This document shows positions 49,171-57,632 of a stretch of DNA of 64,000 nucleotides, one piece after another. Within the stretch, counting starts at the first letter, position 1. Each line of letters starts with the position of its first letter. The notes beneath the pieces are model-generated. The model was not told where the DNA came from, ran no database searches, and saw only the letters and a program-made list of their open reading frames with translations. Position numbers and translations under genes: made by a program. Origin of the DNA: Solihabitans fulvus. Its GTDB lineage: Bacteria > Actinomycetota > Actinomycetes > Mycobacteriales > Pseudonocardiaceae. The stretch spans positions 275,299 to 339,298 of the forward strand of contig NZ_VUOB01000041.1 in assembly GCF_008386585.1 (NCBI RefSeq), in the 5' to 3' direction.

Positions 49171-49926
49171 ATGTCCGCAGTGGTGTCCGACGTCGGTACC
49201 CGCACCGCCGTCACGGCCAGGGATCTGGTCAAGATCTACGGTAAGGGTGACACCGCGGTGCGGGCGCTCGCCGGAGTGAGCGTGAACTTCGCGGCTGGCG
49301 AGTTCACCGCCATCATGGGGCCGTCCGGGTCAGGCAAGTCGACCCTGATGCACTGCCTCGCCGGGTTGGACAACGTCGACGGCGGTGCCGTCCACATTGG
49401 ACAGTCCGAGATCACCGGGCTCGCCGACAAGGAGCTGACCAAGCTTCGTCGGGACCGGGTCGGGTTCGTGTTCCAGGCGTTCAATCTGCTGCCCACCCTG
49501 ACCGCGGAGCAGAACATCCTGCTCGGGCTCGAGCTGGCCGGGCGGAAGCCGGACAAGCAGTGGTTCGACACGATCGTCGACGTGCTTGGGCTGCGCGATC
49601 GGTTGCGGCACAAGCCGACCGAGCTGTCCGGCGGTCAGCAGCAGCGGGTGGCGTGTGCGCGGGCCCTGGTCGCCAGGCCCGACGTGGTCTTCGCGGACGA
49701 GCCGACCGGCAACCTGGACTCGCGGTCCGGCGCCGAGGTGCTGGACTTTCTGCGGATGTCGGTGCGCAAGCTCGGCCAGACGGTGATCATGGTGACGCAC
49801 GACCCCGTCGCCGCCTCCTACGCCGACCGCGTCGTGCTGCTCGCCGACGGCCACCTCGCCGGCGAGATCCTGCACCCGACCGCCGACTCCGTGCTCAGCG
49901 CATTGAAGCACCTCGGAGACGTGTGA
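49171..49926 (+). CDS. ABC transporter ATP-binding protein, MacB/LolD type
   Basis: 251-residue ATPase driving the adjacent FtsX-family permease. Motifs: Walker A GPSGSGKST, Q-loop FVFQAFNLLPT, signature LSGGQQQRVACARAL, Walker B VVFADEPTGNLD and switch His in MVTHD. ATG at 49171 is preferred (GGAG upstream) over the in-frame start at 49129. It ends in TGA sharing one base with the permease ATG, so the two are coupled. Exporters of this type handle antibiotics, peptides or lipids; the substrate is unknown. Confidence 0.95.
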   Translation: MSAVVSDVGTRTAVTARDLVKIYGKGDTAVRALAGVSVNFAAGEFTAIMGPSGSGKSTLMHCLAGLDNVDGGAVHIGQSEITGLADKELTKLRRDRVGFVFQAFNLLPTLTAEQNILLGLELAGRKPDKQWFDTIVDVLGLRDRLRHKPTELSGGQQQRVACARALVARPDVVFADEPTGNLDSRSGAEVLDFLRMSVRKLGQTVIMVTHDPVAASYADRVVLLADGHLAGEILHPTADSVLSALKHLGDV

Positions 49927-52490
49927 TGCTGCGTACCATCCTCGCGGGCATGCGTGCCCGCACCGCGCGACTGGTGCTGTCCTCGGTCGCCATCGCGCTC
50001 GGCGTCGCGTTCGTGACCGGCACCCTGGTGCTCAGCGACGCGATGACCGCCAGCATGAACGACGGGTTCGCCAAGACCGCCAGGAACGTGGACGCCTCCG
50101 TCACGTTGCAGACCGACGGAAAACCCTCCTCCGACAAGCCGGAGACGCTCAGCGAGGACACGCTCGCCGCGGTGCGGAAGGCGCCAGGCGTCGCCGCCGC
50201 CGACGGTCGCACCGGCGGGTCGGCGCCCTTTCTGAACAGCAATGGCAAGGCCCAGTCCGGGTCGGCCATCGCGCTGGAGTCCGAGCCAAAGCTGCGCCCC
50301 TACGACGTGGTCGACGGCCGATTCCCGCAGCAGGACAACGAGATCGCGCTGGAGAAGCACGCAGCGTCGAACGCGAAGCTCACCGTCGGGCAGCAGGTGA
50401 CCGTGCTCGGCAAGGACGACCAGAAGCACAGCTTCACGCTGGTCGGCACCTACCAGCAGGGCGCGAACACCTACGGCACCGAACTGCTGCTGCCGCAGGC
50501 GTTGCGCTCGCTCGGGCAGGACGGCTCCGCTGGCTACCACGAGATCGTCGCCATGGCCGCCCCCGGGGTCAGCCAGCAGCAGTTGGTCGACCACATCAAG
50601 ACCGCCGTGCAGGGCCAGAAGGTCAAGGTGATCACCGGCGCCGACCTGACCACCGAACGTCTCAAGGCCGTGTCCTCGCGCGCCGCGAACTTCACCACCT
50701 TCCTGCTCGCCTTCGCCATCATCGCGCTCGTCGTCGCGTCGATGGTCATCTACAACACCTTCACCATCCTGATCGCCCAGCGCACCAAGGAACTCGCGCT
50801 GCTGCGCTGCGTGGGGGCGGGCCGGGGCCAGGTCTTCGGCAGCGTGCTCGCCGAGGCGCTGCTGATGGGGCTGATCGCGTCGACGATCGGACTGTTCGGC
50901 GGGCTCGGCGTGTCCGCGCTGCTGCAACTGGGGATCGGCTCACTGAACGACAACGGCAGCGACACCCCCGTGACGACTCCGCTGTCGCTCAGCACCGTCC
51001 TCGCCGCGTTCGCGGTCGGCACGGTCGTCACGGTGCTCGCCGCCGTGCTGCCGGCCCGCAAGGCCACCAAGGTCGCGCCGATCGCCGCGCTGCGGACGCA
51101 GACCGACAGCAGCGAAGAGGTCTCCCGCACCGGCAAGGTGCGCATGGTGCTCGCGCTGCTCGTCGCGGCAGTAGGCGGGGCCGCGGTCGCGCTCGGCCTG
51201 AAGCAGGGGGACGGCGGCGCCAGCAGCGCGGTGATCACCAGCGCCGGTGCGATGCTGCTGACGCTCGCCGTGGTCATGCTTGGCCCGCTGCTGGTCGGCC
51301 CGATCAACCGGGTGCTCGGCGCGGTGCCGAGGGCGCTGTTCGGGGTGCCGGCGAAGCTGGCCGCCGCCAACGCGGGCCGCAACCCCAAGCGCACCGCCGC
51401 GACGACGGCCGCGCTGCTGATCGGTGTGACGATCGTCAGCCTGATCACGGTCGTGGCCACCAGTGCCAAGGACACCGTCGCCAAGCAGCTCGACCAGCAG
51501 TTCCCCGCGGACTACTGGGTCACCTCCGCGCTGTACGACCACAAGCTGCCGACCAGCGTCGGTGACAAGCTGGCCGGCGTCAGCGCGCTGTCGAAGGTCG
51601 CCGCGAGCACGTCGGTCTACGCCCAGATCGGGACCGAGGACTATCGCGAGATCGCCACGGTGCCGGCCAACTCGCTCGGCGACCTGGTCCGGCCGACTCT
51701 CACCAGCGGCCGGCTCGACAAGCTCGGCCCCGGTGAGCTGGCGCTGGGCCAGAAGACCGCCGAGACGATCGGGGCCCACGTCGGCGACACGGTGCCGGTG
51801 GCCGCGCTGGGCAGCAATGGCAAGGGCACCTCGGCCGGTCCGAAGCAGAGCTTCAAGGTCGTCGCGATCTTCTCGGGGCAGTCCCTCGGCAACGCGCTGA
51901 TCGCGCCCGAATCGCTCGCCGCGCTCGACCCGCAGGCCAAGGGCTACGACAACATCCTGCTGAAGGTGAAGCCCGGGGTGAGCCTCGCCGAGGGCAGGGC
52001 GGCGGTGGACCAGGCGACGGCCGATTCGCCGATCGCCAAGGTCGAGAGCCCGTCCGACTCCAAGGACGAGATCAACACCCAGGTCAACAACGTGCTCGCC
52101 TTCATCTGGGCGATGATCGGCCTGGCCGTGGTGATCGCCCTGGTCGGCATCGCCAACACGCTGTCGCTGTCGGTGCTCGAACGGACCAGGGAGTCCGCGC
52201 TGCTGCGGGCGCTCGGCCTGACCAGGGGCCAGCTGCGGTTGATGCTGGTGGTCGAGTCGATCCTGATGGCCCTGATGGGCGCGGTGCTCGGCCTGATCCT
52301 CGGCGTCGGCTCCGGCTGGCTGCTCACCAAGAGCCTGTCCACGGCCGCCATGCAGGTCGACCTGAGCGTGCCGGTCGGGCAGATCGGCGTGCTGCTGGTG
52401 GCGGCGGTGATCGCGGCGGTGCTGGCCGCGGCCCTGCCGGCGCGACGGGCCGCCCGCACCTCGGTGGTGGCGGGGATGGCGGAGGCGTAG
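49926..52490 (+). CDS. ABC transporter permease, FtsX/MacB type, double module
   Basis: 854-residue membrane protein. An N-terminal membrane span (LVLSSVAIALGVAFVTGTLVL) and a large extracytoplasmic MacB-like periplasmic domain (about 45-240) precede a first FtsX core (TTFLLAFAIIALVVASMVIYN, then TKELALLRCVGAGRGQVFG). A second copy of the same plan follows: NPKRTAATTAALLIGVTIVS, an outer domain, and ALVGIANTLSLSVLERTRES then ALLRALGLTRGQLRLMLVV. This double architecture is common in actinomycetes. Encoded in one operon with the ATPase; a strong terminator follows. Confidence 0.94.
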   Translation: MLRTILAGMRARTARLVLSSVAIALGVAFVTGTLVLSDAMTASMNDGFAKTARNVDASVTLQTDGKPSSDKPETLSEDTLAAVRKAPGVAAADGRTGGSAPFLNSNGKAQSGSAIALESEPKLRPYDVVDGRFPQQDNEIALEKHAASNAKLTVGQQVTVLGKDDQKHSFTLVGTYQQGANTYGTELLLPQALRSLGQDGSAGYHEIVAMAAPGVSQQQLVDHIKTAVQGQKVKVITGADLTTERLKAVSSRAANFTTFLLAFAIIALVVASMVIYNTFTILIAQRTKELALLRCVGAGRGQVFGSVLAEALLMGLIASTIGLFGGLGVSALLQLGIGSLNDNGSDTPVTTPLSLSTVLAAFAVGTVVTVLAAVLPARKATKVAPIAALRTQTDSSEEVSRTGKVRMVLALLVAAVGGAAVALGLKQGDGGASSAVITSAGAMLLTLAVVMLGPLLVGPINRVLGAVPRALFGVPAKLAAANAGRNPKRTAATTAALLIGVTIVSLITVVATSAKDTVAKQLDQQFPADYWVTSALYDHKLPTSVGDKLAGVSALSKVAASTSVYAQIGTEDYREIATVPANSLGDLVRPTLTSGRLDKLGPGELALGQKTAETIGAHVGDTVPVAALGSNGKGTSAGPKQSFKVVAIFSGQSLGNALIAPESLAALDPQAKGYDNILLKVKPGVSLAEGRAAVDQATADSPIAKVESPSDSKDEINTQVNNVLAFIWAMIGLAVVIALVGIANTLSLSVLERTRESALLRALGLTRGQLRLMLVVESILMALMGAVLGLILGVGSGWLLTKSLSTAAMQVDLSVPVGQIGVLLVAAVIAAVLAAALPARRAARTSVVAGMAEA

Positions 52491-52517
52491 CTCGCTTCCC
52501 GCGAGACACGCCTTGGG

Positions 52518-52555
52518 CGCGGTCCGCCTCTCGATCGAGGGAGAGGCGGACCGCG
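52518..52555 (+). terminator. Intrinsic terminator of the ABC operon
   Basis: Perfect 15-bp stem CGCGGTCCGCCTCTC (52518-52532) with GAGAGGCGGACCGCG (52541-52555), 8-base loop, 27 bases after the stop. Confidence 0.9.
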
Positions 52556-52793
52556 TCGTCGTGCGGTGCGCCCGCTCGGGGAGCAGGATGGTGACCCGGC
52601 CGGTCGGCGGAATGAACGCTGTTGCGTACGTCACTTTTCGCTTCAGCCGTCACAGAACGCGCCGTACGCCCTCTATCTGAGTACTGGTCGGCCCGAGCGA
52701 GGGCCGGGCCGACCTGACGTTGGCATGGTGGGCTCGCGGAGCGCTGGGAAGGCGCGCGTCGAGGGCCCACCGTGTCGTTTCCGGGGTGTTGCG

Positions 52794-53825
52794 TCAGGAC
52801 GAGGCTCGGCGCACCAACACCGTGGGCAGCACCTCGCGCTTGGCGCGCACCGGCTCGCCGTCGCGCAGCGACAGCACCTGCCTGATCATGTGCCGCACCT
52901 GGTTCTCCGCGTCCTGGCGGATGCTGGACAGCGGCGGATCAGTGTGCGGGGCGATCATCGGATGGTCGTCGAAGCCCACCACCGCGACGTCCTCGGGCAC
53001 CCTGCGGCCGGCCCTGCGCAGCGCGTCCAGCGCGCCGACGGCCATCAGGTCGCTCGCCGCGAACACGGCGTCCAGCTCGGGCGCCCTGGCCAGCAGCTCG
53101 GTCATCGCCCGCGCGCCGCCCTCCCTGGTGTACCCGCCGTTCTCGGTCAGCCGCGCGGTGCGAGCGTCGTCCGCCCCGGTCGCGGCCCGCCACCCGGCCA
53201 GCCGGTCGGTCGCGGACAGCTCGTCGGCCGGCCCCGTCACGCTGGCAACCACGCGCCGACCCAGCCCGAGCAGGTGCGCCGTCGCAGCCCGGCCGCCGCC
53301 CTCGTTGTCGTTGTCCACCAGGTGCAGCCCGCGCAGCGAACCCCACGGCCTGCCGCCGAAGACCACCGGCAGCGCCAGCTTCCGCGCCACGGCGCTGAGC
53401 TGGTCGCCCTGGTGCGGGGCGAACACGAGCGCGCCGTCCACGTGCCCGCCCGCCAGGAACCGCTGCGCCCTCGCCTGGTCCTCCGGCGAGTGCACGAGCA
53501 TCAACACCATCTGCGCGTTCGCCTCGGCGAGCGCCCTGGCCCCCGCCCTGATCAGCCTGGAGAAGTGCGGGTCGTCGAAGATCTTGGGCTCCGGCTCGGA
53601 GAACACCACCGCGACCGCGTCGGTGCGGCGGGTGACCAGCGTCCTGGCCGCCAGGTTCGGCTGGTAGCCGAGGTCGTGCATGGCGGAGTTCACCGCGTCC
53701 TGCGCCGCCGCGCTGACCCTCGGGGACGAGTTGAGCACCCTGGACGCGGTCGCCCGCGACACACCGGCCCGCGCGGCCACGTCCTCCAGGGTCGGGCGCG
53801 CGCCCTGCCGCGATGGGACGGCCAC
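52794..53825 (-). CDS. LacI-family transcriptional repressor
   Basis: 343-residue repressor. The helix-turn-helix and hinge read PTLEDVAARAGVSRATASRV and LNSSPRVSAAAQDAV, followed by a periplasmic-binding-protein-like sensor domain (VAVVFSEPEPKIFDDPHFSR, DGALVFAPH, DAVFAASDLMAVGALDALRR, VAVVGFDDHPMIAPHTDPPL). The GTG at 53825 places the DNA-binding helix at the usual distance from the start; the frame continues to 53882 without support. No sugar transporter lies beside it, so its target is unclear. Repeats with GTGTCGGACAC upstream are possible operators. Confidence 0.93.
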   Translation of the reverse strand: MAVPSRQGARPTLEDVAARAGVSRATASRVLNSSPRVSAAAQDAVNSAMHDLGYQPNLAARTLVTRRTDAVAVVFSEPEPKIFDDPHFSRLIRAGARALAEANAQMVLMLVHSPEDQARAQRFLAGGHVDGALVFAPHQGDQLSAVARKLALPVVFGGRPWGSLRGLHLVDNDNEGGGRAATAHLLGLGRRVVASVTGPADELSATDRLAGWRAATGADDARTARLTENGGYTREGGARAMTELLARAPELDAVFAASDLMAVGALDALRRAGRRVPEDVAVVGFDDHPMIAPHTDPPLSSIRQDAENQVRHMIRQVLSLRDGEPVRAKREVLPTVLVRRASS

Positions 53826-53870
53826 CTGAGCACCACTTCCTCGCCGATCGAGTCCGAGCCAGCCTCGGCG

Positions 53871-53982
53871 GTGTCCGACCATCCCACGCGCCGAGGTGTC
53901 GGCGGGCGGGATCGACGGACACGGCCGCCGTTTCCGACAATTCTCGTCCCTGGCAAGGGTTCCGAGGTGTCGGACACGGCCG
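53871..53982. repeat. Direct repeats and palindrome upstream of lacI
   Basis: CCGAGGTGTCGG occurs at 53891 and 53962, GGACACGGCCG at 53917 and 53972. The copy at 53967-53977 makes the palindrome GTGTC-G-GACAC. The cluster lies between the ACT-GNAT stop and the lacI start, both on the minus strand. Confidence 0.5.
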
Positions 53983-54047
53983 TGCCCGAGATGATCCGTG
54001 CGAGGAGGGTCCCGACGCCGATGAATCGCGGTGTCGGCCGGCCGGGT

Positions 54048-55175
54048 TCACCCGCCCGGTGTAAACCCGGCGGCCGCTCGGCCCAGCGATGCGGGCGAGT
54101 GGGTGGGCGCCGTCGAGTCCGGGGCTGACCCGACGGCGCCCAGCGGCAGCGCGACCCGCAGCAGGCCGTCCTCACGGCGCACCGAGGTCGGCAGCCCGGC
54201 GCGCGCGGCGGCGCGCACCAGTCCGTTCTCCGCGGGGAGGCACCACGCGACCAGCTCGCGGTACCCGGCGGCCCGCGCCGTGCTGGCCAGCTGCGCGAGC
54301 AGGCCCGCGCCGACGCCCCTGCGCTGCCAGCCGTCCTCGACCAGCAGGGAGACCTCCGCCGTCTCCGCGGTGCCGGTGTGGATCAACTGACCCATCGCCA
54401 CGACCTGGTCGCCGCACTGCGCCAGCACGGTGCGGCCGCGCGGCGGGCAGAGCAGCCGGTGCAGCCAGCGGCGCGGCAGCGTGCGCATGCCGGAGTGGTA
54501 CCGGGAGAACAGCGTGCTCATCGAGCACCGCGAGTGCAGCCCGGCCACGGCCTCCTCGTCGGCGGGACCGGCCGGCCGCAGCACCAGCGCCATGCCGTCG
54601 GTGCTGAGCAGCGCCGAGGCGGCGACCGGCGGCGCGTCGGCGGCGTACAGCAGGTCGAGCAGCGCGCCCGCCCTGGCGAGCTCGAGCTGGGTGAACGGCG
54701 CCCAGCCGCGCCTGGCCAGCACCCGGAGGCCGTTGCGGCCGGTGAGCACCGCCTGGTGGTCGTCGTCGGGCTCGCCGTCCTCGGCGGGATGCGGCACGAC
54801 CGAGTCGGCGGCCAGCACGGTCCGCAGCGCCTCCGCAGCCTCCGCCGGCGCGCGCATCGCCTGCCCGGCCGCGCGCAGGGCCGCCGTCGGCGCGTCCACG
54901 AGGTCGCGCACGTCCGCCCTGGTGATGCCGACGCAGCGGCCGCCCTCGGCGCGAATCGCCTCGATCAGGTCGGCCGGCAGCAGGCCCTCCCCGGCCCGCA
55001 CCACGAGTTCGTCGATCACGCCGCCTGGCACCGGCAGCACCGACAGGGCCAGCACGTTGCAGTGCTGCTCGGCCAGCCGGATGGTGATCCTGGCGAGCGC
55101 GCCCGGACTGTCGTCGAGCTCGATACGGAGCCGCCAGGTGAGCGGTGCCGAGCCGGTCTGCCAGGTGGTGTCCAT
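54048..55175 (-). CDS. ACT-GNAT acetyltransferase
   Basis: 375-residue fusion. An N-terminal ACT domain (about 10-75: WRLRIELDDSPGALARITIR) is followed by a helical middle and a GNAT acetyltransferase (about 205-340) with the acetyl-CoA loop in VEDGWQRRGVGAGLLAQL. ACT-GNAT proteins in actinomycetes are known as lysine acetyltransferases regulated by amino acids, with acyl-CoA synthetase targets reported. A similar role here is inference. ATG at 55175 has no strong ribosome site. Divergent from the carboxypeptidase gene 174 bases away; followed on the same strand by lacI. Confidence 0.85.
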   Translation of the reverse strand: MDTTWQTGSAPLTWRLRIELDDSPGALARITIRLAEQHCNVLALSVLPVPGGVIDELVVRAGEGLLPADLIEAIRAEGGRCVGITRADVRDLVDAPTAALRAAGQAMRAPAEAAEALRTVLAADSVVPHPAEDGEPDDDHQAVLTGRNGLRVLARRGWAPFTQLELARAGALLDLLYAADAPPVAASALLSTDGMALVLRPAGPADEEAVAGLHSRCSMSTLFSRYHSGMRTLPRRWLHRLLCPPRGRTVLAQCGDQVVAMGQLIHTGTAETAEVSLLVEDGWQRRGVGAGLLAQLASTARAAGYRELVAWCLPAENGLVRAAARAGLPTSVRREDGLLRVALPLGAVGSAPDSTAPTHSPASLGRAAAGFTPGG

Positions 55176-55349
55176 GCCGGCAAGGCTGCCCGCCCGGTGT
55201 TGCCGAACGGGGACGCCGCTGTTTCCGCCGGGTGAGGCTTGCCGGCGGGATGGCACAGACGCGTGAACCAGACAATCGGCCGGTGTCACAGTCCGCGTCG
55301 GACTGCACACTGAACGTGCACTCCCTGCCCTCGTCCGAGAGGTGTTGCC

Positions 55350-56690
55350 GTGCCGAAACGACCCCTGCTTCGTTCCGTACTCGCCGCCGTCCTCGTCCTG
55401 CCCGGCCTGCTGCTCGGCGCCGCCGCCGGAGCGGGGGCCGCCACCCAGCCCGCAGGCGGCGACCCGGTGCTGTGGCGCGTGCCGGTCTCCTCCGGCGCCC
55501 AGATCGCCGCGCTGGACCGCGCCGGCTTCGACGTGGCAGAGCCCGCCGACGGCGCCGCGTTCGTGGTCGGCGACGGGACCGTCGCCGACCGCCTCCGCGC
55601 GCTCGGCTACCGGCCGACCCGGTTCGACACCGTGTACAAGGACGCGCCGCGCGCCGCCGAGCCGCAGGCCGCCGCCGGCACCTTCTACGGCGGCTACCGC
55701 ACGGTCGCCGCGCAGGAGGCGCACCTCACCCAGGTCGCCGCCGCACACCCGGACCTGGCGACCACCTACGACGTCGGCGACTCCTGGCTCAAGACCAAGG
55801 GCAGGGGCGGGCACGACGTCGACGCCATCTGCCTCACCAAGAAGAAGGCGGGCGACTGCGCGCTGAACCCCAACTCGACGAAGCCGCGCTTCACGCTGAT
55901 GGCCCAGATCCACGCGCGGGAGATCTCCACCGGCGAGCTGGCCTGGCGCTGGATCGACTACCTGGTCAACGGGTACGGCAAGGACGCGGATGCGACCAGC
56001 ATCCTGGACAGCACCGAGGTGTGGGTGGTGCCGATCGCCAACCCGGACGGCGTGGACATCGTGGCCTCCGGCGGGAACCGTCCGCTGCTGCAACGGAAGA
56101 ACGCCGACACGACCTACGGGTCCTGCGGCACGCCGAACAACGGCATCGACCTGAACCGCAACTCCAGCTTCCACTGGGGCGGCGACTCCAACGCGGCCTG
56201 CGACGAGACCTTCCAAGGTCCGAGGGCGACGTCCGAGCCGGAAACCGTTGCGCTGGAACACATGTTCGACCAGCTGTACCCGGTGCAGCGCGGACAGGGC
56301 GACAACGATCCGGCCCCGGTGACCGCGCGCGGCACGATGATCACCCTGCACAGCTACGGAAACGACATCATCGTGCCGTGGGGCTGGACCGAGAACCCGT
56401 CGCCGAACGACGCGGCGCTCCGCGCGTGGGGCAACAAGATGGCCGCGTACAACGGATACGTGGTCGACACGAACGGCGGCACGGTCGGCTACAAGACCAC
56501 CGGCACCACCGACGACTTCACCTACGGGCACCTCGGCGTGGCGAGCGTGACGTTCGAGGTCGGCGGTTCCAGCGGGTCCTGCGGGGGCTTCTTCCCGAAG
56601 TACTCGTGCGTGGACAGCCTGTTCTGGCCCAAGAACAAGGGCGCGTTCGTCGTCGCGGCGAAGGCCGCCGCGGCGCCGTATCGCCCGTAG
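55350..56690 (+). CDS. Secreted M14 zinc carboxypeptidase
   Basis: 446-residue exported metallopeptidase. A signal peptide (LRSVLAAVLVLPGLLLGAAA) ends near GAGAAT, followed by a propeptide-like region. The zinc site is HAREIS (His and Glu, near residue 190) with the third ligand His in MITLHSYGN; the catalytic Glu lies in VTFEVGGSSG. The substrate-binding Arg-region GIDLNRN is present. GTG at 55350 with GAGAGGTG upstream. Removes C-terminal residues from peptides, complementing the subtilisin encoded 35 kb away. Terminator follows. Confidence 0.93.
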   Translation: MPKRPLLRSVLAAVLVLPGLLLGAAAGAGAATQPAGGDPVLWRVPVSSGAQIAALDRAGFDVAEPADGAAFVVGDGTVADRLRALGYRPTRFDTVYKDAPRAAEPQAAAGTFYGGYRTVAAQEAHLTQVAAAHPDLATTYDVGDSWLKTKGRGGHDVDAICLTKKKAGDCALNPNSTKPRFTLMAQIHAREISTGELAWRWIDYLVNGYGKDADATSILDSTEVWVVPIANPDGVDIVASGGNRPLLQRKNADTTYGSCGTPNNGIDLNRNSSFHWGGDSNAACDETFQGPRATSEPETVALEHMFDQLYPVQRGQGDNDPAPVTARGTMITLHSYGNDIIVPWGWTENPSPNDAALRAWGNKMAAYNGYVVDTNGGTVGYKTTGTTDDFTYGHLGVASVTFEVGGSSGSCGGFFPKYSCVDSLFWPKNKGAFVVAAKAAAAPYRP

Positions 56691-56699
56691 TCGACCCCG

Positions 56700-56736
56700 A
56701 TGCGGGCCGGCGGCGTCGCCCGTCGCCGGCCCGCAT
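56700..56736 (+). terminator. Intrinsic terminator of the carboxypeptidase gene
   Basis: Perfect 13-bp stem ATGCGGGCCGGCG (56700-56712) with CGCCGGCCCGCAT (56724-56736), 11-base loop, nine bases after the stop. Confidence 0.88.
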
Positions 56737-56870
56737 TGGTGCTATTCGGTTGGCGCACAGTTATTCCTTGGCGCTGGCGTTATTCGCCTGCCGCGCAACG
56801 GGCACGGCCTCTCACGGCGCTATACGGTGTGGCATCAGGTGAACACCGTCGGTGAAACGGAGAGGCCGCG

Positions 56871-57620
56871 ATGCCCAAGAAGCCCGAGCACACCTTTCGC
56901 GAGCTTCGGTTCGGCCGGGAGCTGGCCTGCCTCCGGCAGCGGGCCGGGCTCGACCACGCCGACGCGGCAATCCGGCGCGGCGGCCGGCAGTTCTGGGTGT
57001 CCAGGCCGGAGAACGCGAAGGTCGAGGGCTGGTGGTCGCCCTACGACGTCGAGCAGCAGCGCTACCTCGGTCTCGAGGACGAGGCGTGCACGGTCACCGA
57101 GTGGCAGCTCGCGCAGCTGCCTCCGCTGCTCCGGACCGAGGAGTACGTGCGCGCCCGCCTCGCGGGGTCCTGCGTGCCCCGCACGCCGGAACAGGTCGAC
57201 AACGAGGTCGAGGTGCAGGTGCTCCGCCGGCGTCGGCTGACCGGCGCGCATCCGTTGCGGTGCCACGCGATCATCGACGAGTCGGTGCTGAGCGCGCGGC
57301 TGCCGGAGGCGTTGGCGGCCGGCCAGTTGCGGCACGTCCTGACGATGGCCGAGCTGCCGAACGTGACCGTGCAGATCGTGCCGGACACCGTCGGCCTGCA
57401 CGTCGGCACCAAGGGCGCGTTCACCCTGTTTGGCTTCCCCGAGCCGCAGGATCCCGACGTGCTCTACATCGGCCACGTGGTCGGCTCGCTCGACACCGAC
57501 CGTGTGGGCGCCGTGGCACGGATCAGGCGAACGTTCGCCAGGATCGAGGCCCTGGCGCTCAGCCCGGCCGAGTCGGTGGAGTGGATCGCGGCGCTGCTCG
57601 CGAAACGGGGGAGTTCTTAA
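56871..57620 (+). CDS. Orphan DUF5753 protein with degenerate helix-turn-helix
   Basis: 249 residues. The C-terminal 190 residues are a clear DUF5753 domain (QLPPLLRTEEYVRARLAG, CHAIIDESVLSARLPE, VLYIGHVVGSLDTDRVGA). The N terminus starts like a helix-turn-helix (FRELRFGRELACLRQRAGLD) but the recognition part is replaced by AAIRRGGRQFWVSRPENAKV, much shorter than in the two other DUF5753 proteins of this window. DNA binding may be lost or altered. ATG at 56871 with GGAGAGG upstream. No DUF397 partner; the next gene converges 12 bases away. Confidence 0.85.
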   Translation: MPKKPEHTFRELRFGRELACLRQRAGLDHADAAIRRGGRQFWVSRPENAKVEGWWSPYDVEQQRYLGLEDEACTVTEWQLAQLPPLLRTEEYVRARLAGSCVPRTPEQVDNEVEVQVLRRRRLTGAHPLRCHAIIDESVLSARLPEALAAGQLRHVLTMAELPNVTVQIVPDTVGLHVGTKGAFTLFGFPEPQDPDVLYIGHVVGSLDTDRVGAVARIRRTFARIEALALSPAESVEWIAALLAKRGSS

Positions 57621-57632
57621 GCCGGGATCGCG

